From Granulicella sp. WH15 (GTDB lineage Bacteria > Acidobacteriota > Terriglobia > Terriglobales > Acidobacteriaceae), in assembly GCF_009914315.1 (NCBI RefSeq), contig NZ_CP042596.1:1178001-1242000 (forward strand): a DNA stretch of 64,000 nt. Direction: 5' to 3'. The translations under genes were made by a program, and so were the position numbers. The notes under the pieces were generated by a model, which was not told the origin of the DNA, did not search any database, and saw nothing but the letters and a program-made list of their open reading frames with translations. Positions 1 through 9,020 of the stretch are shown here, one piece after another. Position 1 is the first letter of the stretch, and each line of letters starts with the position of its first letter.

Positions 1-416
1 ATCCCTAGCTTCTTCGCCTGCTCCAGCGCGCGGACGATGTTCTTCGAGTTGCCCGAGGTCGAGATGCCGAGGAAGACATCGCCGGGCTGGCCCAGTGCCT
101 CTACCTGCCGCTCGAAGACGCGGTCGTAGGTGTAATCGTTGCCGATGGCGGTCAGGATGGACGAGTCCGTCGTCAGCGCAATGGCGCGCAGGGCGGGGCG
201 GTCGACAGTCAGGCGGGCCACAAACTCGGCCACCAGGTGCTGCGAGTCGGCGGCCGAGCCTCCGTTGCCCGCGACGAGCAGCTTGCGGCCCGCCTTCATG
301 GCGTCGGCGGTAAGCTGACCGATGGCGACGATGGTGTCGTGGATCTGCTGGCTGTCGTGAACGGCCTGCAGGGTGGCGATGGACTGGGCGAGCTGGCGGC
401 GGACGAGGTCCTTCAT
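1..416 (-). CDS. gmhA: D-sedoheptulose 7-phosphate isomerase (partial)
   Basis: SIS-domain sugar-phosphate isomerase, expected to convert sedoheptulose 7-phosphate to D-glycero-D-manno-heptose 7-phosphate, the first step of heptose synthesis for the lipopolysaccharide core. The ATG lies at 416-414 and translation reads [17 protein letters not shown]. Visible SIS hallmarks are [10 protein letters not shown] (about residues 51-60), a [17 protein letters not shown] segment, and [15 protein letters not shown] (about residues 111-125). The frame is open to the window edge, so only about 138 N-terminal residues are present and the C-terminus is missing. DiaA-type SIS proteins are related, but the combination of motifs fits GmhA best. 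Confidence 0.9.
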   Translation of the reverse strand, partial: MKDLVRRQLAQSIATLQAVHDSQQIHDTIVAIGQLTADAMKAGRKLLVAGNGGSAADSQHLVAEFVARLTVDRPALRAIALTTDSSILTAIGNDYTYDRVFERQVEALGQPGDVFLGISTSGNSKNIVRALEQAKKLG

Positions 417-451
417 AGGTCTTCAGGCTCCGGGGTACGTCGTAGATCGGT

Positions 452-949
452 TTAGCGTTTGAAGGAGAACTTCTTGTGCGCGAAGTAACTATACGTGGCT
501 ATGATGCCGGCGTTAACAATACCGGCCAGGAACGGCGCATAGGGGTGCGTGAGCGCGGGGGCGAGAAAGAGATGGGTCGCAACGGGCAGGATCACCAGCT
601 CGGCCGGGGTGCTGACGCCGTAGACCGCAAAGCAGCGGAGCAGCTCTTTCAGGTAGTTGCCCTTGGTGCGAAAGACGAAGTGTTTATAGCACAGGAAGGC
701 CACCGTGATCGCGATGGGCTTCGCGCAGATGGAGGAGAGGTCGGCGATGAGCGGCTTGCCGCGATGTGGCAGCAGGTGACTGTAAAGAATGACGAAGCCG
801 GAGTAGAGAAGCAGGGAAAAGAGCGTGTTGAAGCCGCCTACCATCAGGAAGCGGATGACCTCGCCGGCCGGCAGCTTGCGCCGGAGGCTGGCGAAGGGTC
901 CATGCGGGCGGGGAGTTTCGGGCATGGCCGTTGAGACGGAGTTCGTCAT
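452..949 (-). CDS. GtrA family membrane protein
   Basis: A 165-residue integral membrane protein of the GtrA type, a family thought to move or present lipid-linked sugars, or to assist glycosyltransferases, at the inner membrane. The core starts at EVIRFLMVGGFNTLFSLLLY and shows four hydrophobic segments, with the family's conserved FLxVGGxxT opening and the final ATYSYFAHKKFSFKR (basic tail with aromatic residues). The frame stays open upstream to 1174, but the extra residues are Ser/Pro/Arg-rich with no resemblance to the family, so the ATG at 949 is preferred. It lies 35 bp downstream of the gmhA start on the same strand and may share a surface-glycan role. Confidence 0.85.
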   Translation of the reverse strand: MTNSVSTAMPETPRPHGPFASLRRKLPAGEVIRFLMVGGFNTLFSLLLYSGFVILYSHLLPHRGKPLIADLSSICAKPIAITVAFLCYKHFVFRTKGNYLKELLRCFAVYGVSTPAELVILPVATHLFLAPALTHPYAPFLAGIVNAGIIATYSYFAHKKFSFKR

Positions 950-1053
950 AGATTTTATTTTCTCAGATCGTAGAACACTTTTAGGTGAAACGTCGAAGCG
1001 ATTGCAGAAGAGATGTCTTGAGATAGAATCGGCTCGGCTATCCGGAGGCAGAG

Positions 1054-1977
1054 ATGTTGGGTGCGAAACAGGTTCTGATGGGGATGATAATGGCTTTGAG
1101 TATGGGCGGCGCATGGGGCCAGCAGCCGGTGCAATCGCCCGGTGTGACGAAGCCGCTTTGGGCTGGGGCCGCACCGGGCGCGCAGGGCAGCGAAGAGATC
1201 GACACGCCCACTCTAACGGCTTATCTGCCGTCCTCGAATCCCACGAAGACCGCGGTGGTCATCGCTCCTGGCGGCGGATATATCCACCTCTCCATGGACA
1301 AGGAGGGCGAGGCGATTGCGCGCTGGATGAACGCTCGCGGCGTCGCCGGATTCGTGCTCAAGTATCGGCTGGGGCCGAAGTACCACCATCCCGTGGAGCT
1401 TGGAGACGCACAGCGGGCCATCCGTACGGTGCGCGCGCAGGCCGAGCAGTACGGCATCGCTGCCGACCACATCGGCATGATGGGCTTCTCGGCCGGAGGC
1501 CACTTGGCGTCCACCGCCGGAACGCACTTTGACGAGGGCGACAGCTCCGCCGCCGACCCGATCGACCGCGTGGGCAGCCGGCCGGACTTTCTCGTACTGG
1601 CCTACCCCGTCATCACGATGAAGGCTCCGCTGGCGCATCGCGGCTCGCACGACAACCTGCTTGGCCCGGCGCCCGATCCGGCGCTTGAGCAGTTGCTCTC
1701 GAACGAACTTCAGGTGACGGCCAGGACGCCGCCGACCTTTCTCTTCAGCACCAGCGACGACGCGACGGTGCCGGTGATGAACAGCGTGATGTTCTACTCC
1801 GCGCTGCACGCCGCGAACGTTCCGGCAGAGCTGCACATCTACGAGCATGGGCCGCATGGCGTGGGGTTGGCGCCCGGTTTCCCTAACCTGAAGGCGTGGC
1901 CGGATGCGTTGGCGAAGTGGATGGCCACGCATGGCTGGATGACTGCCGATGCGGCCTCTATCGTGACCACTCCGTAG
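1054..1977 (+). CDS. secreted alpha/beta-hydrolase (acetylxylan esterase-like)
   Basis: A 307-residue esterase-like protein with an N-terminal signal peptide (hydrophobic stretch about 5-20, cleavage near AWGQQ). The fold is alpha/beta hydrolase. An oxyanion-hole-like APGGGY occurs at residues 71-76, the nucleophile elbow is GFSAGGH with Ser146, and the His candidate lies in HGPHGVGL near the C-terminus, with an Asp in the preceding SDDATVP segment. This is the pattern of BD-FAE/acetylxylan-esterase-like enzymes that deacylate plant polysaccharide. The start ATG has a good ribosome site (GGAGG about 7 nt upstream). It is divergent from the GtrA gene and alone in its transcription unit. The substrate is inferred from family only. 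Confidence 0.85.
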   Translation: MLGAKQVLMGMIMALSMGGAWGQQPVQSPGVTKPLWAGAAPGAQGSEEIDTPTLTAYLPSSNPTKTAVVIAPGGGYIHLSMDKEGEAIARWMNARGVAGFVLKYRLGPKYHHPVELGDAQRAIRTVRAQAEQYGIAADHIGMMGFSAGGHLASTAGTHFDEGDSSAADPIDRVGSRPDFLVLAYPVITMKAPLAHRGSHDNLLGPAPDPALEQLLSNELQVTARTPPTFLFSTSDDATVPVMNSVMFYSALHAANVPAELHIYEHGPHGVGLAPGFPNLKAWPDALAKWMATHGWMTADAASIVTTP

Positions 1978-1991
1978 AGCGTATTTGCCTT

Positions 1992-2050
1992 CACGCGCAG
2001 CGTCCAAGACCGCACGAAGTGCCGCCTGCCCGGCGTGAGGGCGCTTTAAA
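1992..2050 (+). repeat. dispersed intergenic repeat, family A
   Basis: A 59-bp copy of a short element built around CAAGACCGCACGAAGTGCC and CGGCGTGAGGGCGC, recurring near 22.4, 49.4, 61.0 and 19.6 kb (the last two inverted). It fills the gap between the convergent esterase and cupin genes and contains small inverted repeats. Confidence 0.8.
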
Positions 2051-2055
2051 ATCGC

Positions 2056-2424
2056 CTATCGCAGATAGGTATCGGTATTGGTCAGCCAGTCCTGCCGTGG
2101 CGGCGCGAAGAGATCCAGATCCACGGTATCTTCGAGCGCGACGGCGGAGTGCGGAATGTTGGCGGGAATCACCAGAACCTCTCCCGCGCGGACGATGTGT
2201 TTTACCCCGCCCGGAGTGCCGTCTTCGATCACAAACTCGAGCGCACCGGAGACGATGTAGGCGATCTGCTCATTGGGGTGCTGGTGCGTGGGCACGACGC
2301 ATCCCTTATCCAGCACGATGCGGGCGATCATGCTTTGTTCACCGCTGATGTACTGGCGGGTGAGCATGGGATTGAGCTGCTCGGGCGGGATATCGGACCA
2401 GCGGTGAAGCGATGCAGTAGACAT
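2056..2424 (-). CDS. cupin domain protein
   Basis: A 122-residue single-domain cupin. Motif 1 is visible as THQHPNEQIAYIVSGALEF (metal-binding His-x-His with a downstream Glu-equivalent) and motif 2 as PANIPHSAVAL with the final His. Such small cupins act as metal-dependent isomerases/dioxygenases or as ligand-binding proteins, and nothing here identifies the substrate. It is transcribed divergently from the MarR-GNAT gene, so it could be a target of that regulator (inference). The C-terminus abuts a family A repeat. Confidence 0.85.
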   Translation of the reverse strand: MSTASLHRWSDIPPEQLNPMLTRQYISGEQSMIARIVLDKGCVVPTHQHPNEQIAYIVSGALEFVIEDGTPGGVKHIVRAGEVLVIPANIPHSAVALEDTVDLDLFAPPRQDWLTNTDTYLR

Positions 2425-2530
2425 GATCCCTCCTTATTTTCTTCGCTTGCTTCGTATTCGATGCGGCGCTTGAATAGAGTAAGCCACTCCGAGAAGAACG
2501 TGCTCGGCTTCAATCGGGAAAGCTTAATAG

Positions 2531-2543
2531 TTGACATCGGCAA
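2531..2543. promoter_or_regulatory. possible MarR-type operator / -35 element
   Basis: TTGAC-ATC-GGCAA is a near-perfect 5-bp inverted repeat in the 153-bp divergent gap between the cupin and MarR-GNAT genes. The TTGACA at 2531-2536 could also be a -35 element for the + strand gene, but the -10 at the right distance is poor. Palindromes of this TTG...CAA form are typical MarR operators. Confidence 0.3.
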
Positions 2544-2577
2544 GTATTCTGGATCACTCTGTTTTCGAGTGAAAAAT

Positions 2578-3504
2578 ATGACGCCGACTGACGATATCGC
2601 CCTCTTCCGCCGCTTCAACCGAAGGTACACGCGCTGGATCGGAACCCTGAACGAGGGTCTGCTCGAGAGCGAGTTCACTCTGGCGGAGGCGCGCGTGATC
2701 TACGAGCTGGGCACGCGTCCGGCTCCGCTGGCAAAGGAAATTGCCGAGGAGTTGGGCATGGACGCCGGGTATCTCAGCCGTCTGCTGAATCGGTTTGAAG
2801 AGACGGGGTTGCTGAAGCGGAAAGCCTCGAAGCTCGACGGGCGCTCCGCCGAGCTGGCCCTGACCGCGAAGGGAAGGGCAGCGTTCAAGCGGCTGAACAC
2901 GCGCTCGGATGCGCAGGCGAACCAGCTCCTCGAAGGGTTTACCCCGGCGAACCGGGCGCGTCTGATCGCAAGCGTACGCACGCTCGAAGAGCTGCTGGCT
3001 CCGTCGCCGGTCAAGGCCAGCTACACCCTGCGCCCGCATCGCGTGGGCGACATGGGCTGGGTCGCGCACCGGGAGGGCCTCGGCTACACCGAACAGTTCG
3101 GCTGGGACGAGACCTTCGAGGCCCTGGTGGCAAAGATCGCGGGAGATTTTGTAACCAACTTTGATCCAAATTGCGAGCGTTGCTGGATCGCCGAGATGGA
3201 TGGCCGGAGCGTCGGCCACATCTTCCTCGTCAAGCACCCGGACGTGCCCGGAACCGCCAAGCTGCGCCTGCTCTTCGTGGAGCCGGAGGCACGCGGCCTC
3301 GGCCTGGGAGACGCGCTGGTGAAGGAGTGCATCGAGTTCGCGCGCGCGGCGGGCTACAAGCGAGTCGTGCTGTGGACGCAGAGCATGTTGACGAGCGCAA
3401 TCCACATCTACGAGCGCGCCGGGTTCCGCCTCATCAAGGAGGAGCCGCACCACAGCTTCGGCAAGGATCTGGTGGGGCAGGAGTGGGAACTGCTGCTGGT
3501 CTAG
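2578..3504 (+). CDS. MarR family regulator fused to GNAT acetyltransferase
   Basis: A 308-residue two-domain protein. Residues about 1-145 form a MarR winged helix (EFTLAEARVIYELGTRP, then LAKEIAEELGMDAGYLSRLL as the recognition region, and the RKASKLDGRSAELALT wing). Residues about 150-308 are a GNAT N-acetyltransferase (VEPEARGLGLGDALVKECIE acetyl-CoA motif A and SAIHIYERAGFRLIKEE motif B). This domain order is a known class, where DNA binding and acetyl transfer sit in one chain, but targets are unknown. The frame stays open upstream to 2149, overlapping the cupin gene antisense. The ATG at 2578 begins the recognisable domain. A GTG at 2569 is also possible. Confidence 0.88.
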   Translation: MTPTDDIALFRRFNRRYTRWIGTLNEGLLESEFTLAEARVIYELGTRPAPLAKEIAEELGMDAGYLSRLLNRFEETGLLKRKASKLDGRSAELALTAKGRAAFKRLNTRSDAQANQLLEGFTPANRARLIASVRTLEELLAPSPVKASYTLRPHRVGDMGWVAHREGLGYTEQFGWDETFEALVAKIAGDFVTNFDPNCERCWIAEMDGRSVGHIFLVKHPDVPGTAKLRLLFVEPEARGLGLGDALVKECIEFARAAGYKRVVLWTQSMLTSAIHIYERAGFRLIKEEPHHSFGKDLVGQEWELLLV

Positions 3505-3552
3505 TCCTCCGGGGTCGTGCTGTATGCTGTAGGCTCCGGATCACCAACCAGC

Positions 3553-6246
3553 ATGACCCCAGAAGAGAAGGCACAAGCCGGGATACGCGAGGTGTATCAG
3601 CAGACGATGCAGTCGATCTCGTCTGCGTTTGCGGCGGAGATGCGGACCGCCGCAGCCGGTTCCAGGGCCATCGCGGCGCGGGCGCAGGAGGTCGATCGCA
3701 TTGTCGCGGAGGTGTGGACGGCGGCGCAGAAGCGCGACCCGCGCCTGGCAGCCGGGACAGCGTTGGTGGCCGTGGGTGGCTACGGCAGGCGCGAGCTGTT
3801 TCCGTACTCGGACGTGGACCTGCTCTTTCTGCTCGATGGCCGCCTCGACGAGAAGGACCTGAAGGACAGCATCCGGTCCGTCCACCAGGAGCTTTGGGAC
3901 TGCGGCCTGCGCGTCTCCGCCATGACCCGCAAGCTGGCCGAGTGTGAGCGCTTCGATCCTGAAAACGTGGAGTTTACCCTGTCGCTGCTGGACGCGCGGC
4001 TGATTACCGGCGACGCGGAGGTCTACGGCAGGCTTGCGGAGAAGCTGCTGCCCAAGCTGCTGGCGCGTGACCGCAAGAAGATCGTAGGCCGCCTGCTCGA
4101 GGTAACGCGGGCGCGCCACGCCAAGTATGGCGACACGCTCTTCCACCTGGAGCCGAACATCAAGGAGTGCCCCGGCGGCCTGCGCGACGTGCACGTCTGC
4201 GGCTGGCTGGAGCAGTTGCAGGAGGATGGCGGCGCGGGCTCGAAGGCTGCGGGCAGCGCCGGGGACGAGGAGTTCGCCGAGTCCCGCGAGTTCCTCTGCA
4301 CCACGCGCTGGTTCCTCCACATGCGGCACGAGCGCGACGATAATGTGCTTGACTGGCTGGCACAGGACGCCGCCGCGGCGCAGAGTCTCGGCCTGGGCGG
4401 AGCTGGTGCGCAGGTGCATGACGCGGGTTACTGGATGCGGTTTTACTTCCGCCATGCGCGCAGCGTCGAGCGCCGTGTGACCAAGGTGATGGAGGAGGCC
4501 GAGGGATTGCAGGCCCCGGTGCGTAGAGCCCGCCTGCCACTGCTGGAGAAGATCGGCTTCGGCGGTTCTGGTTCTAAGGCGTCCAAGGCGGTGGAGTCCC
4601 GCGGCTTCCAACTGCGCCAAGGCTGGATCGCGCTGGACGCGGGCCTGCCCGGTGGCGACGATCCAGCGCACGACCCGGAGATCGTCCTCGATATGTTCGG
4701 GGCCATGTCGCGCTCGGGCGCACGGCTCAGCCGGGCCTCGGAGCTGCGCGTCGAGCAGGCGCTGCCGCTGCTCTCGGCACACCTCGAAGACGGCCCCGCC
4801 CTGCGCCGCCGCCTCGCCGTCATCTTGACCGGTCCCTTCGCGGGCCGCGCCCTGCGCACCATGCACGCGCTGGGCACGCTGGAGCTGCTGATCCCCGAGT
4901 TCCACGGCATCGACGCTCTGGTCATCCGCGATGCCTACCACCGCTACACCGTGGACGAGCACACCTTCGTCGTTATCGACACGCTGCACTCGCTGCACGC
5001 CGCGCCCGTGGTCGAGGGTCAGCCCGGCCAGATGGCCGAGTGGGCTGGCCGCTTCGGAACGATTCTGCGCGATCTGCCGCACCCCGAGCTGCTCTACCTG
5101 GCAGCGCTGCTGCACGACACGGGCAAGGGCCGCAGCTCCGACGACCATCCCCGCGAGAGCCAGCGCATGGCCGAGGGCGTCCTGGCCCGGCTGGAGCTGG
5201 ACTCCTACGAGAGCGGGCTGGTCCTTGGCACCATCCGCAACCACCTGGAGATGTCCGCCGCCCTGCGCCGCGACGTCTTCGACAAGGAGACGGTGCAGGC
5301 CTTCGCGGGCAAGGTGCAGACGCCCGAGGCGCTGCGGATGCTGGCCCTGTTTACGTACGCCGATATCTGGGCAGTCCACCCCGACGCGCTGACGCCGTGG
5401 AAGGCCGAGAACCTGTGGCGTCTCTACGTTTCCACGTCCAACTACCTCGACCGCAGCGTGGACGACGAGCGCGTAGGCGCAAGCGCGGAGAGCGAACTGG
5501 TACACCGGGTCGCGGCCCTGCTGCCTGGCCGTCGCGAGGCCGTGTGGTCCTTTCTCGAGGGCTTTCCCGAGAGGTACATCCGCACCCGCACGCCGGAGCA
5601 GGTCAAGACCCACTTCCAGATGGCGGAACGGCTGGCTGGCGGTCCCACGAACACCGTGGAGCTGGACTTCCGCTACGCCGCCGGGGTCAGTGAGATCACG
5701 CTGGTGACCGGGGACCGCGAGATGCTCTTTGCCGGAATGGCGGGCGCGCTTGCGGCCTGGGGGATGAACATTGTGACGGCCGATGCTTTCTCCAATCGGC
5801 AGGGGCTGGTGGTGGACAGCTTCCGCTTCACCGATAGCTTCCGCACGCTGGAGATGAACGACTCCGAGCGAGCGCGGCTGGTCGACAGCGTGCGCGATGT
5901 GATGCTGGGCAAGGTCTCGATGGAGAAGGTGCTGGCCGGGCGCAGGCGCGGACGCAGGCGGGCGGTCAAGGTGGCCGTCGAGGCGCGCGTGGACTTCGAC
6001 GACGCGGCCTCTTCGCACAGCACGCTGCTGCAGGTGGTGGCGCAGGATACGCCGGGGCTGCTGCACGCCCTCAGCCGCACCATCGGCGAGCAGGGATGCA
6101 ACATCGAGGTGGCTCTGGTCGATACCGAGGGCGAGATGGCGATCGACGTCTTCTACGTCACCCGGCTGCATCGCAAGCTGGATGCCGCTGAACAGGGCAG
6201 TCTGAGAGAGGCCCTGCTGGCCGCAATGGAGCAGAACGTTCGTTAG
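3553..6246 (+). CDS. glnD: [protein-PII] uridylyltransferase/uridylyl-removing enzyme
   Basis: An 897-residue bifunctional nitrogen sensor that uridylylates PII (GlnB/GlnK) when glutamine is low and removes UMP when it is high. Domains in order are: nucleotidyltransferase (GGYGRRELFPYSDVDLL at about 75-91, with the DVD metal pair), a GlnD PII-uridylyltransferase helical region, an HD phosphohydrolase (LLHDTGKG near residue 520), and two C-terminal ACT domains for glutamine sensing (from about 712 and 824). Length fits the family. The ATG at 3553 is preferred because MTPEEKAQAG is a natural start. An in-frame ATG at 3517 adds 12 residues. It begins 48 bp after the MarR-GNAT stop and may be read from the same promoter. 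Confidence 0.95.
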   Translation: MTPEEKAQAGIREVYQQTMQSISSAFAAEMRTAAAGSRAIAARAQEVDRIVAEVWTAAQKRDPRLAAGTALVAVGGYGRRELFPYSDVDLLFLLDGRLDEKDLKDSIRSVHQELWDCGLRVSAMTRKLAECERFDPENVEFTLSLLDARLITGDAEVYGRLAEKLLPKLLARDRKKIVGRLLEVTRARHAKYGDTLFHLEPNIKECPGGLRDVHVCGWLEQLQEDGGAGSKAAGSAGDEEFAESREFLCTTRWFLHMRHERDDNVLDWLAQDAAAAQSLGLGGAGAQVHDAGYWMRFYFRHARSVERRVTKVMEEAEGLQAPVRRARLPLLEKIGFGGSGSKASKAVESRGFQLRQGWIALDAGLPGGDDPAHDPEIVLDMFGAMSRSGARLSRASELRVEQALPLLSAHLEDGPALRRRLAVILTGPFAGRALRTMHALGTLELLIPEFHGIDALVIRDAYHRYTVDEHTFVVIDTLHSLHAAPVVEGQPGQMAEWAGRFGTILRDLPHPELLYLAALLHDTGKGRSSDDHPRESQRMAEGVLARLELDSYESGLVLGTIRNHLEMSAALRRDVFDKETVQAFAGKVQTPEALRMLALFTYADIWAVHPDALTPWKAENLWRLYVSTSNYLDRSVDDERVGASAESELVHRVAALLPGRREAVWSFLEGFPERYIRTRTPEQVKTHFQMAERLAGGPTNTVELDFRYAAGVSEITLVTGDREMLFAGMAGALAAWGMNIVTADAFSNRQGLVVDSFRFTDSFRTLEMNDSERARLVDSVRDVMLGKVSMEKVLAGRRRGRRRAVKVAVEARVDFDDAASSHSTLLQVVAQDTPGLLHALSRTIGEQGCNIEVALVDTEGEMAIDVFYVTRLHRKLDAAEQGSLREALLAAMEQNVR

Positions 6247-6418
6247 TCGGTCGTCAAGGGGTATCCCTGAACCGGAATACGGTCTTCGTATGCTGGAAAA
6301 GAAATCTTGTACAAAAATAGAACCAACCAATTCCAAATTGCCGTCATCCATGTACAGATAGAGAAAGTTCGTCCGGTTGATGGGAATTTTCTGCCGATGG
6401 GCTCTATCATTAGAACTT

Positions 6419-7036
6419 ATGGACACTCCATTTCAGGAAACGACGAGCAACGGACGGCCCACCGAGGCTCCGCAGGCGAACGACCGCTACATCTTCGGCA
6501 CGTTGGACAGTTTTGCGAAGAACCGGGAGAAGCTGCAAGAGGTGAGCTGGGGTTCGGAGCAGCCGGAGGGCGTCGTGTTGGCGTCGCTCGATGCGGCGAT
6601 CAATTGGGTGCGTAAGAACTCGGTCTGGCCGATGACCTTTGGCCTGGCCTGCTGCGCGATCGAGATGATGTCGATGGGCGGATCGCGTTACGATATCGCG
6701 CGTTTCGGTGCGGAGGTCTTCCGGCCGTCGCCGAGGCAGAGCGACCTGATGATTATCGCGGGCCGCGTGTCGCAGAAGATGGCCCCGGTCATTCGTCGGC
6801 TCTATGAGCAGATGCCGGAGCCGAAGTGGGTGATCTCCATGGGCGCATGTGCCACCTCGGGCGGCGTCTTCAACAACTATGCCCTGTTGCAGGGCGTCAA
6901 CCAGGTCATTCCGGTCGACATCTATGTGCCCGGATGTCCGCCCCGTCCTGAGCAGCTGCTGTATGCCATCACGCTGCTGCAGGAGAAGATTCAGCAGGAG
7001 AAGGGAACGGTTCGCCGGACCCTGAACCTGAGTTAA
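6419..7036 (+). CDS. nuoB: NADH-quinone oxidoreductase subunit B
   Basis: A 205-residue NuoB/NQO6 subunit of respiratory complex I, which carries iron-sulfur cluster N2, the last electron carrier before the quinone, on the cytoplasmic side of the membrane arm. All four ligand cysteines are present: Cys78-Cys79 in [11 protein letters not shown], Cys144 in MGACATSGG and Cys173 in PGCPPRPEQ. The N-terminus has a roughly 35-residue extension ([11 protein letters not shown]). The ATG at 6419 is preferred over 6377, which would add 14 hydrophobic residues not typical of the family. No nuoA, nuoC or nuoD flanks it, so this is a stand-alone copy. The neighbours are glnD and an outer-membrane protein gene. 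Confidence 0.93.
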   Translation: MDTPFQETTSNGRPTEAPQANDRYIFGTLDSFAKNREKLQEVSWGSEQPEGVVLASLDAAINWVRKNSVWPMTFGLACCAIEMMSMGGSRYDIARFGAEVFRPSPRQSDLMIIAGRVSQKMAPVIRRLYEQMPEPKWVISMGACATSGGVFNNYALLQGVNQVIPVDIYVPGCPPRPEQLLYAITLLQEKIQQEKGTVRRTLNLS

Positions 7037-7247
7037 CTGATCGGTATACGGGATAACTGCCCGGGTACAGGTTTTTAATTTTGAAACAAACCAGTTAAAA
7101 ATTGCTGGTAATGTTTTCGATGGTTGGTAAGTGTTTATTTTGTTGTGGACACGAGCCCTTACTGAGTAAACTCGGTGGGACCTCAAGATCTGTCGACGTG
7201 ATTGAAAGAAAAGTTAAATCTGGTTTCAAATTAGCGGAGGAAGTCGA

Positions 7248-8867
7248 ATGGTTTATCGCCCGTTTCGTAGTTTTGGCCGGTTTGTACTGGCTGCATGTGC
7301 AGTCAGCCTTGGAGTAGCAAGCCTGAGTGCACAGACCGCACCCAGCACCCCGATGGGGCCTAACCCTTCGCGTGTCGATATCTTCGCCGGCTACTCTTAC
7401 TTCGGCGCGCATGGCCAGTTGAAGCCCGCCAACATCGCCTACGACTCCGTAGACGTAGGTGCGACCGCCAGCGGCGCTTACTACTTCTCGAAGTACGTTG
7501 GTTTTGAGGCCAACATCGTAGCGCATCCGGATGGCAACAACGACGGACTCTACACCTTCTCCGCCGGTCCGATCTTCCGCGCTCCCATGCAGAACTTCAC
7601 CGTCTTCGCGCACGGCCTCGTGGGCGGCGCCCGCATCGTCGGACCGAACAGCGATGTTGTCGGCCAGGCGTACCACGAGCCCTGGACCTGGGGCACGGCC
7701 CTGACCGCTGGCGGCGGCATGGACTACGACCTGCCGTTCTTCAACAACCGCTTCTCGCTCCGCCTCTTCCAGGCCGACTACCGTTACGTTCACGCGAGCT
7801 TCGGCCCCTACAACCCGCCGCCTACCGCGATTCTGGGCGGACGCACGAACCTGAACGGCGTCGATCTCAGCACCGGTATCGTGACGCACTTCGGCCACAT
7901 CATCCCGCCGCCACCCGTCACCTATAGCTGCGCGGTTGCTCCGGCCTCGGTATACCCTGGCGACCCCATCACGGTCACCGGCACCCCGGCGAACCTGGAT
8001 CCCAAGAAGACCGCGACGTATAACTGGACCTCGACCGGTGGTACGATCTCCGGTACCAGCACGACGGCCAACGTCGACACCAAGTCGCTCTCGGCCGGCA
8101 CCTACACGGTCAAGGGTCACGTCACGGAGGGCAACAAGCCCGGCCAGATGGCGGACTGCTCGGCTGACTTCACGGTCAAGGCCTTCGAGCCGCCGACCCT
8201 TAGCTGCTCGGCGAATCCTTCGACCATCAACCCCGGCGACTCCGCCACGATCACTGCGAACGGCGTCAGCCCGCAGAATCGTCCTCTGACCTACAGCTAT
8301 AGCGCGACGGCCGGCTCCATCAGCGGAACGTCGAACTCGGCTACCCTGTCCACCGCAGGCGCGGCTCCTGGCACCATCACCGTCACCTGCAACGTGGTTG
8401 ACGATAAGGGCCAGACTGCCACCAGCATGACGACGGTGACCATCCTGGCACCGGCGCCGGTCGTCCCCAAGACCTCCAGCCTCTGCTCCATCAGCTTCGA
8501 CCGCGATCACCGTCGGCCGGCTCGTGTGGACAACGAAGCGAAGGCCTGCCTGGACGATATCGCCCTCAACCTGCAGCGCACGACCGACTCGAAGGTTGCG
8601 GTGGTTGGTAACGCCGCGGCAAGCGAGAAGCATGCCGATAAGCTGGCTGCCGAGCGTGCGGTCAACACCAAGGACTACTTGGTTACCGAGAAGGGTATCG
8701 ACGGTTCGCGTGTTACGGTCTACACCGGTACGGCTGGTGATAAGAGCGTGACGACGACCCTGATCCCGGCCGGAGCGACCCTGGATAGCACCGGTGTCAC
8801 GGTGGTGGATGAGAGCGCAGTCAAGGCTGTGCCTCGGACGCCGGTCCGCAAGCACCACAAGAAGTAG
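7248..8867 (+). CDS. outer-membrane beta-barrel protein with Ig-like repeats and OmpA-like C-terminus
   Basis: A 539-residue envelope protein. A signal peptide (hydrophobic to about residue 27, ending SLSAQ) precedes an N-terminal eight-strand-barrel-like region (SRVDIFAGYSYFGAHG to about 220). Two Ig/PKD-like repeats follow (about 225-310 and 315-405, both starting with Cys-containing SCAVAP / SCSANP segments and a YPGD/NPGD turn). The C-terminal part resembles an OmpA peptidoglycan-binding domain (DKLAAERAVNTKDYL followed by GIDGSRVTVYTG). It probably anchors the outer membrane to the cell wall. A strong ribosome site (GGAGGAAG) precedes the ATG and a terminator hairpin follows, so it is a single-gene unit. 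Confidence 0.85.
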   Translation: MVYRPFRSFGRFVLAACAVSLGVASLSAQTAPSTPMGPNPSRVDIFAGYSYFGAHGQLKPANIAYDSVDVGATASGAYYFSKYVGFEANIVAHPDGNNDGLYTFSAGPIFRAPMQNFTVFAHGLVGGARIVGPNSDVVGQAYHEPWTWGTALTAGGGMDYDLPFFNNRFSLRLFQADYRYVHASFGPYNPPPTAILGGRTNLNGVDLSTGIVTHFGHIIPPPPVTYSCAVAPASVYPGDPITVTGTPANLDPKKTATYNWTSTGGTISGTSTTANVDTKSLSAGTYTVKGHVTEGNKPGQMADCSADFTVKAFEPPTLSCSANPSTINPGDSATITANGVSPQNRPLTYSYSATAGSISGTSNSATLSTAGAAPGTITVTCNVVDDKGQTATSMTTVTILAPAPVVPKTSSLCSISFDRDHRRPARVDNEAKACLDDIALNLQRTTDSKVAVVGNAAASEKHADKLAAERAVNTKDYLVTEKGIDGSRVTVYTGTAGDKSVTTTLIPAGATLDSTGVTVVDESAVKAVPRTPVRKHHKK

Positions 8868-8888
8868 TTGAGGTCGTAACTCGCACGA

Positions 8889-8919
8889 GGCTGACTGGGA
8901 TTCTCCCAGTCAGCCTTTG
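8889..8919 (+). terminator. Rho-independent terminator
   Basis: Perfect 12-bp stem (GGCTGACTGGGA / TCCCAGTCAGCC) with a 3-nt loop, followed by TTTGT, 21 bp after the OmpA-like gene. Confidence 0.85.
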
Positions 8920-9020
8920 TGCTGTACGACTCTAGCCTTGTACGAGCTTCGTCCTCGACGACTCACGCTTGATTCCGCAACTCCCCAAGCCTCACCATTG
9001 TGGATAATACTGTTTCAGGG

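Noticed and set aside
3541..6426. 961-codon open frame on the minus strand opposite glnD
   Set aside because: High-GC shadow frame; composition rich in Arg/Gln/His/Leu with no family signal, while glnD on the other strand has complete domains.
7102..7317. 71-codon ORF in the OmpA-like gene leader
   Set aside because: Overlaps the true start in another frame and looks like random AT-richer leader sequence.
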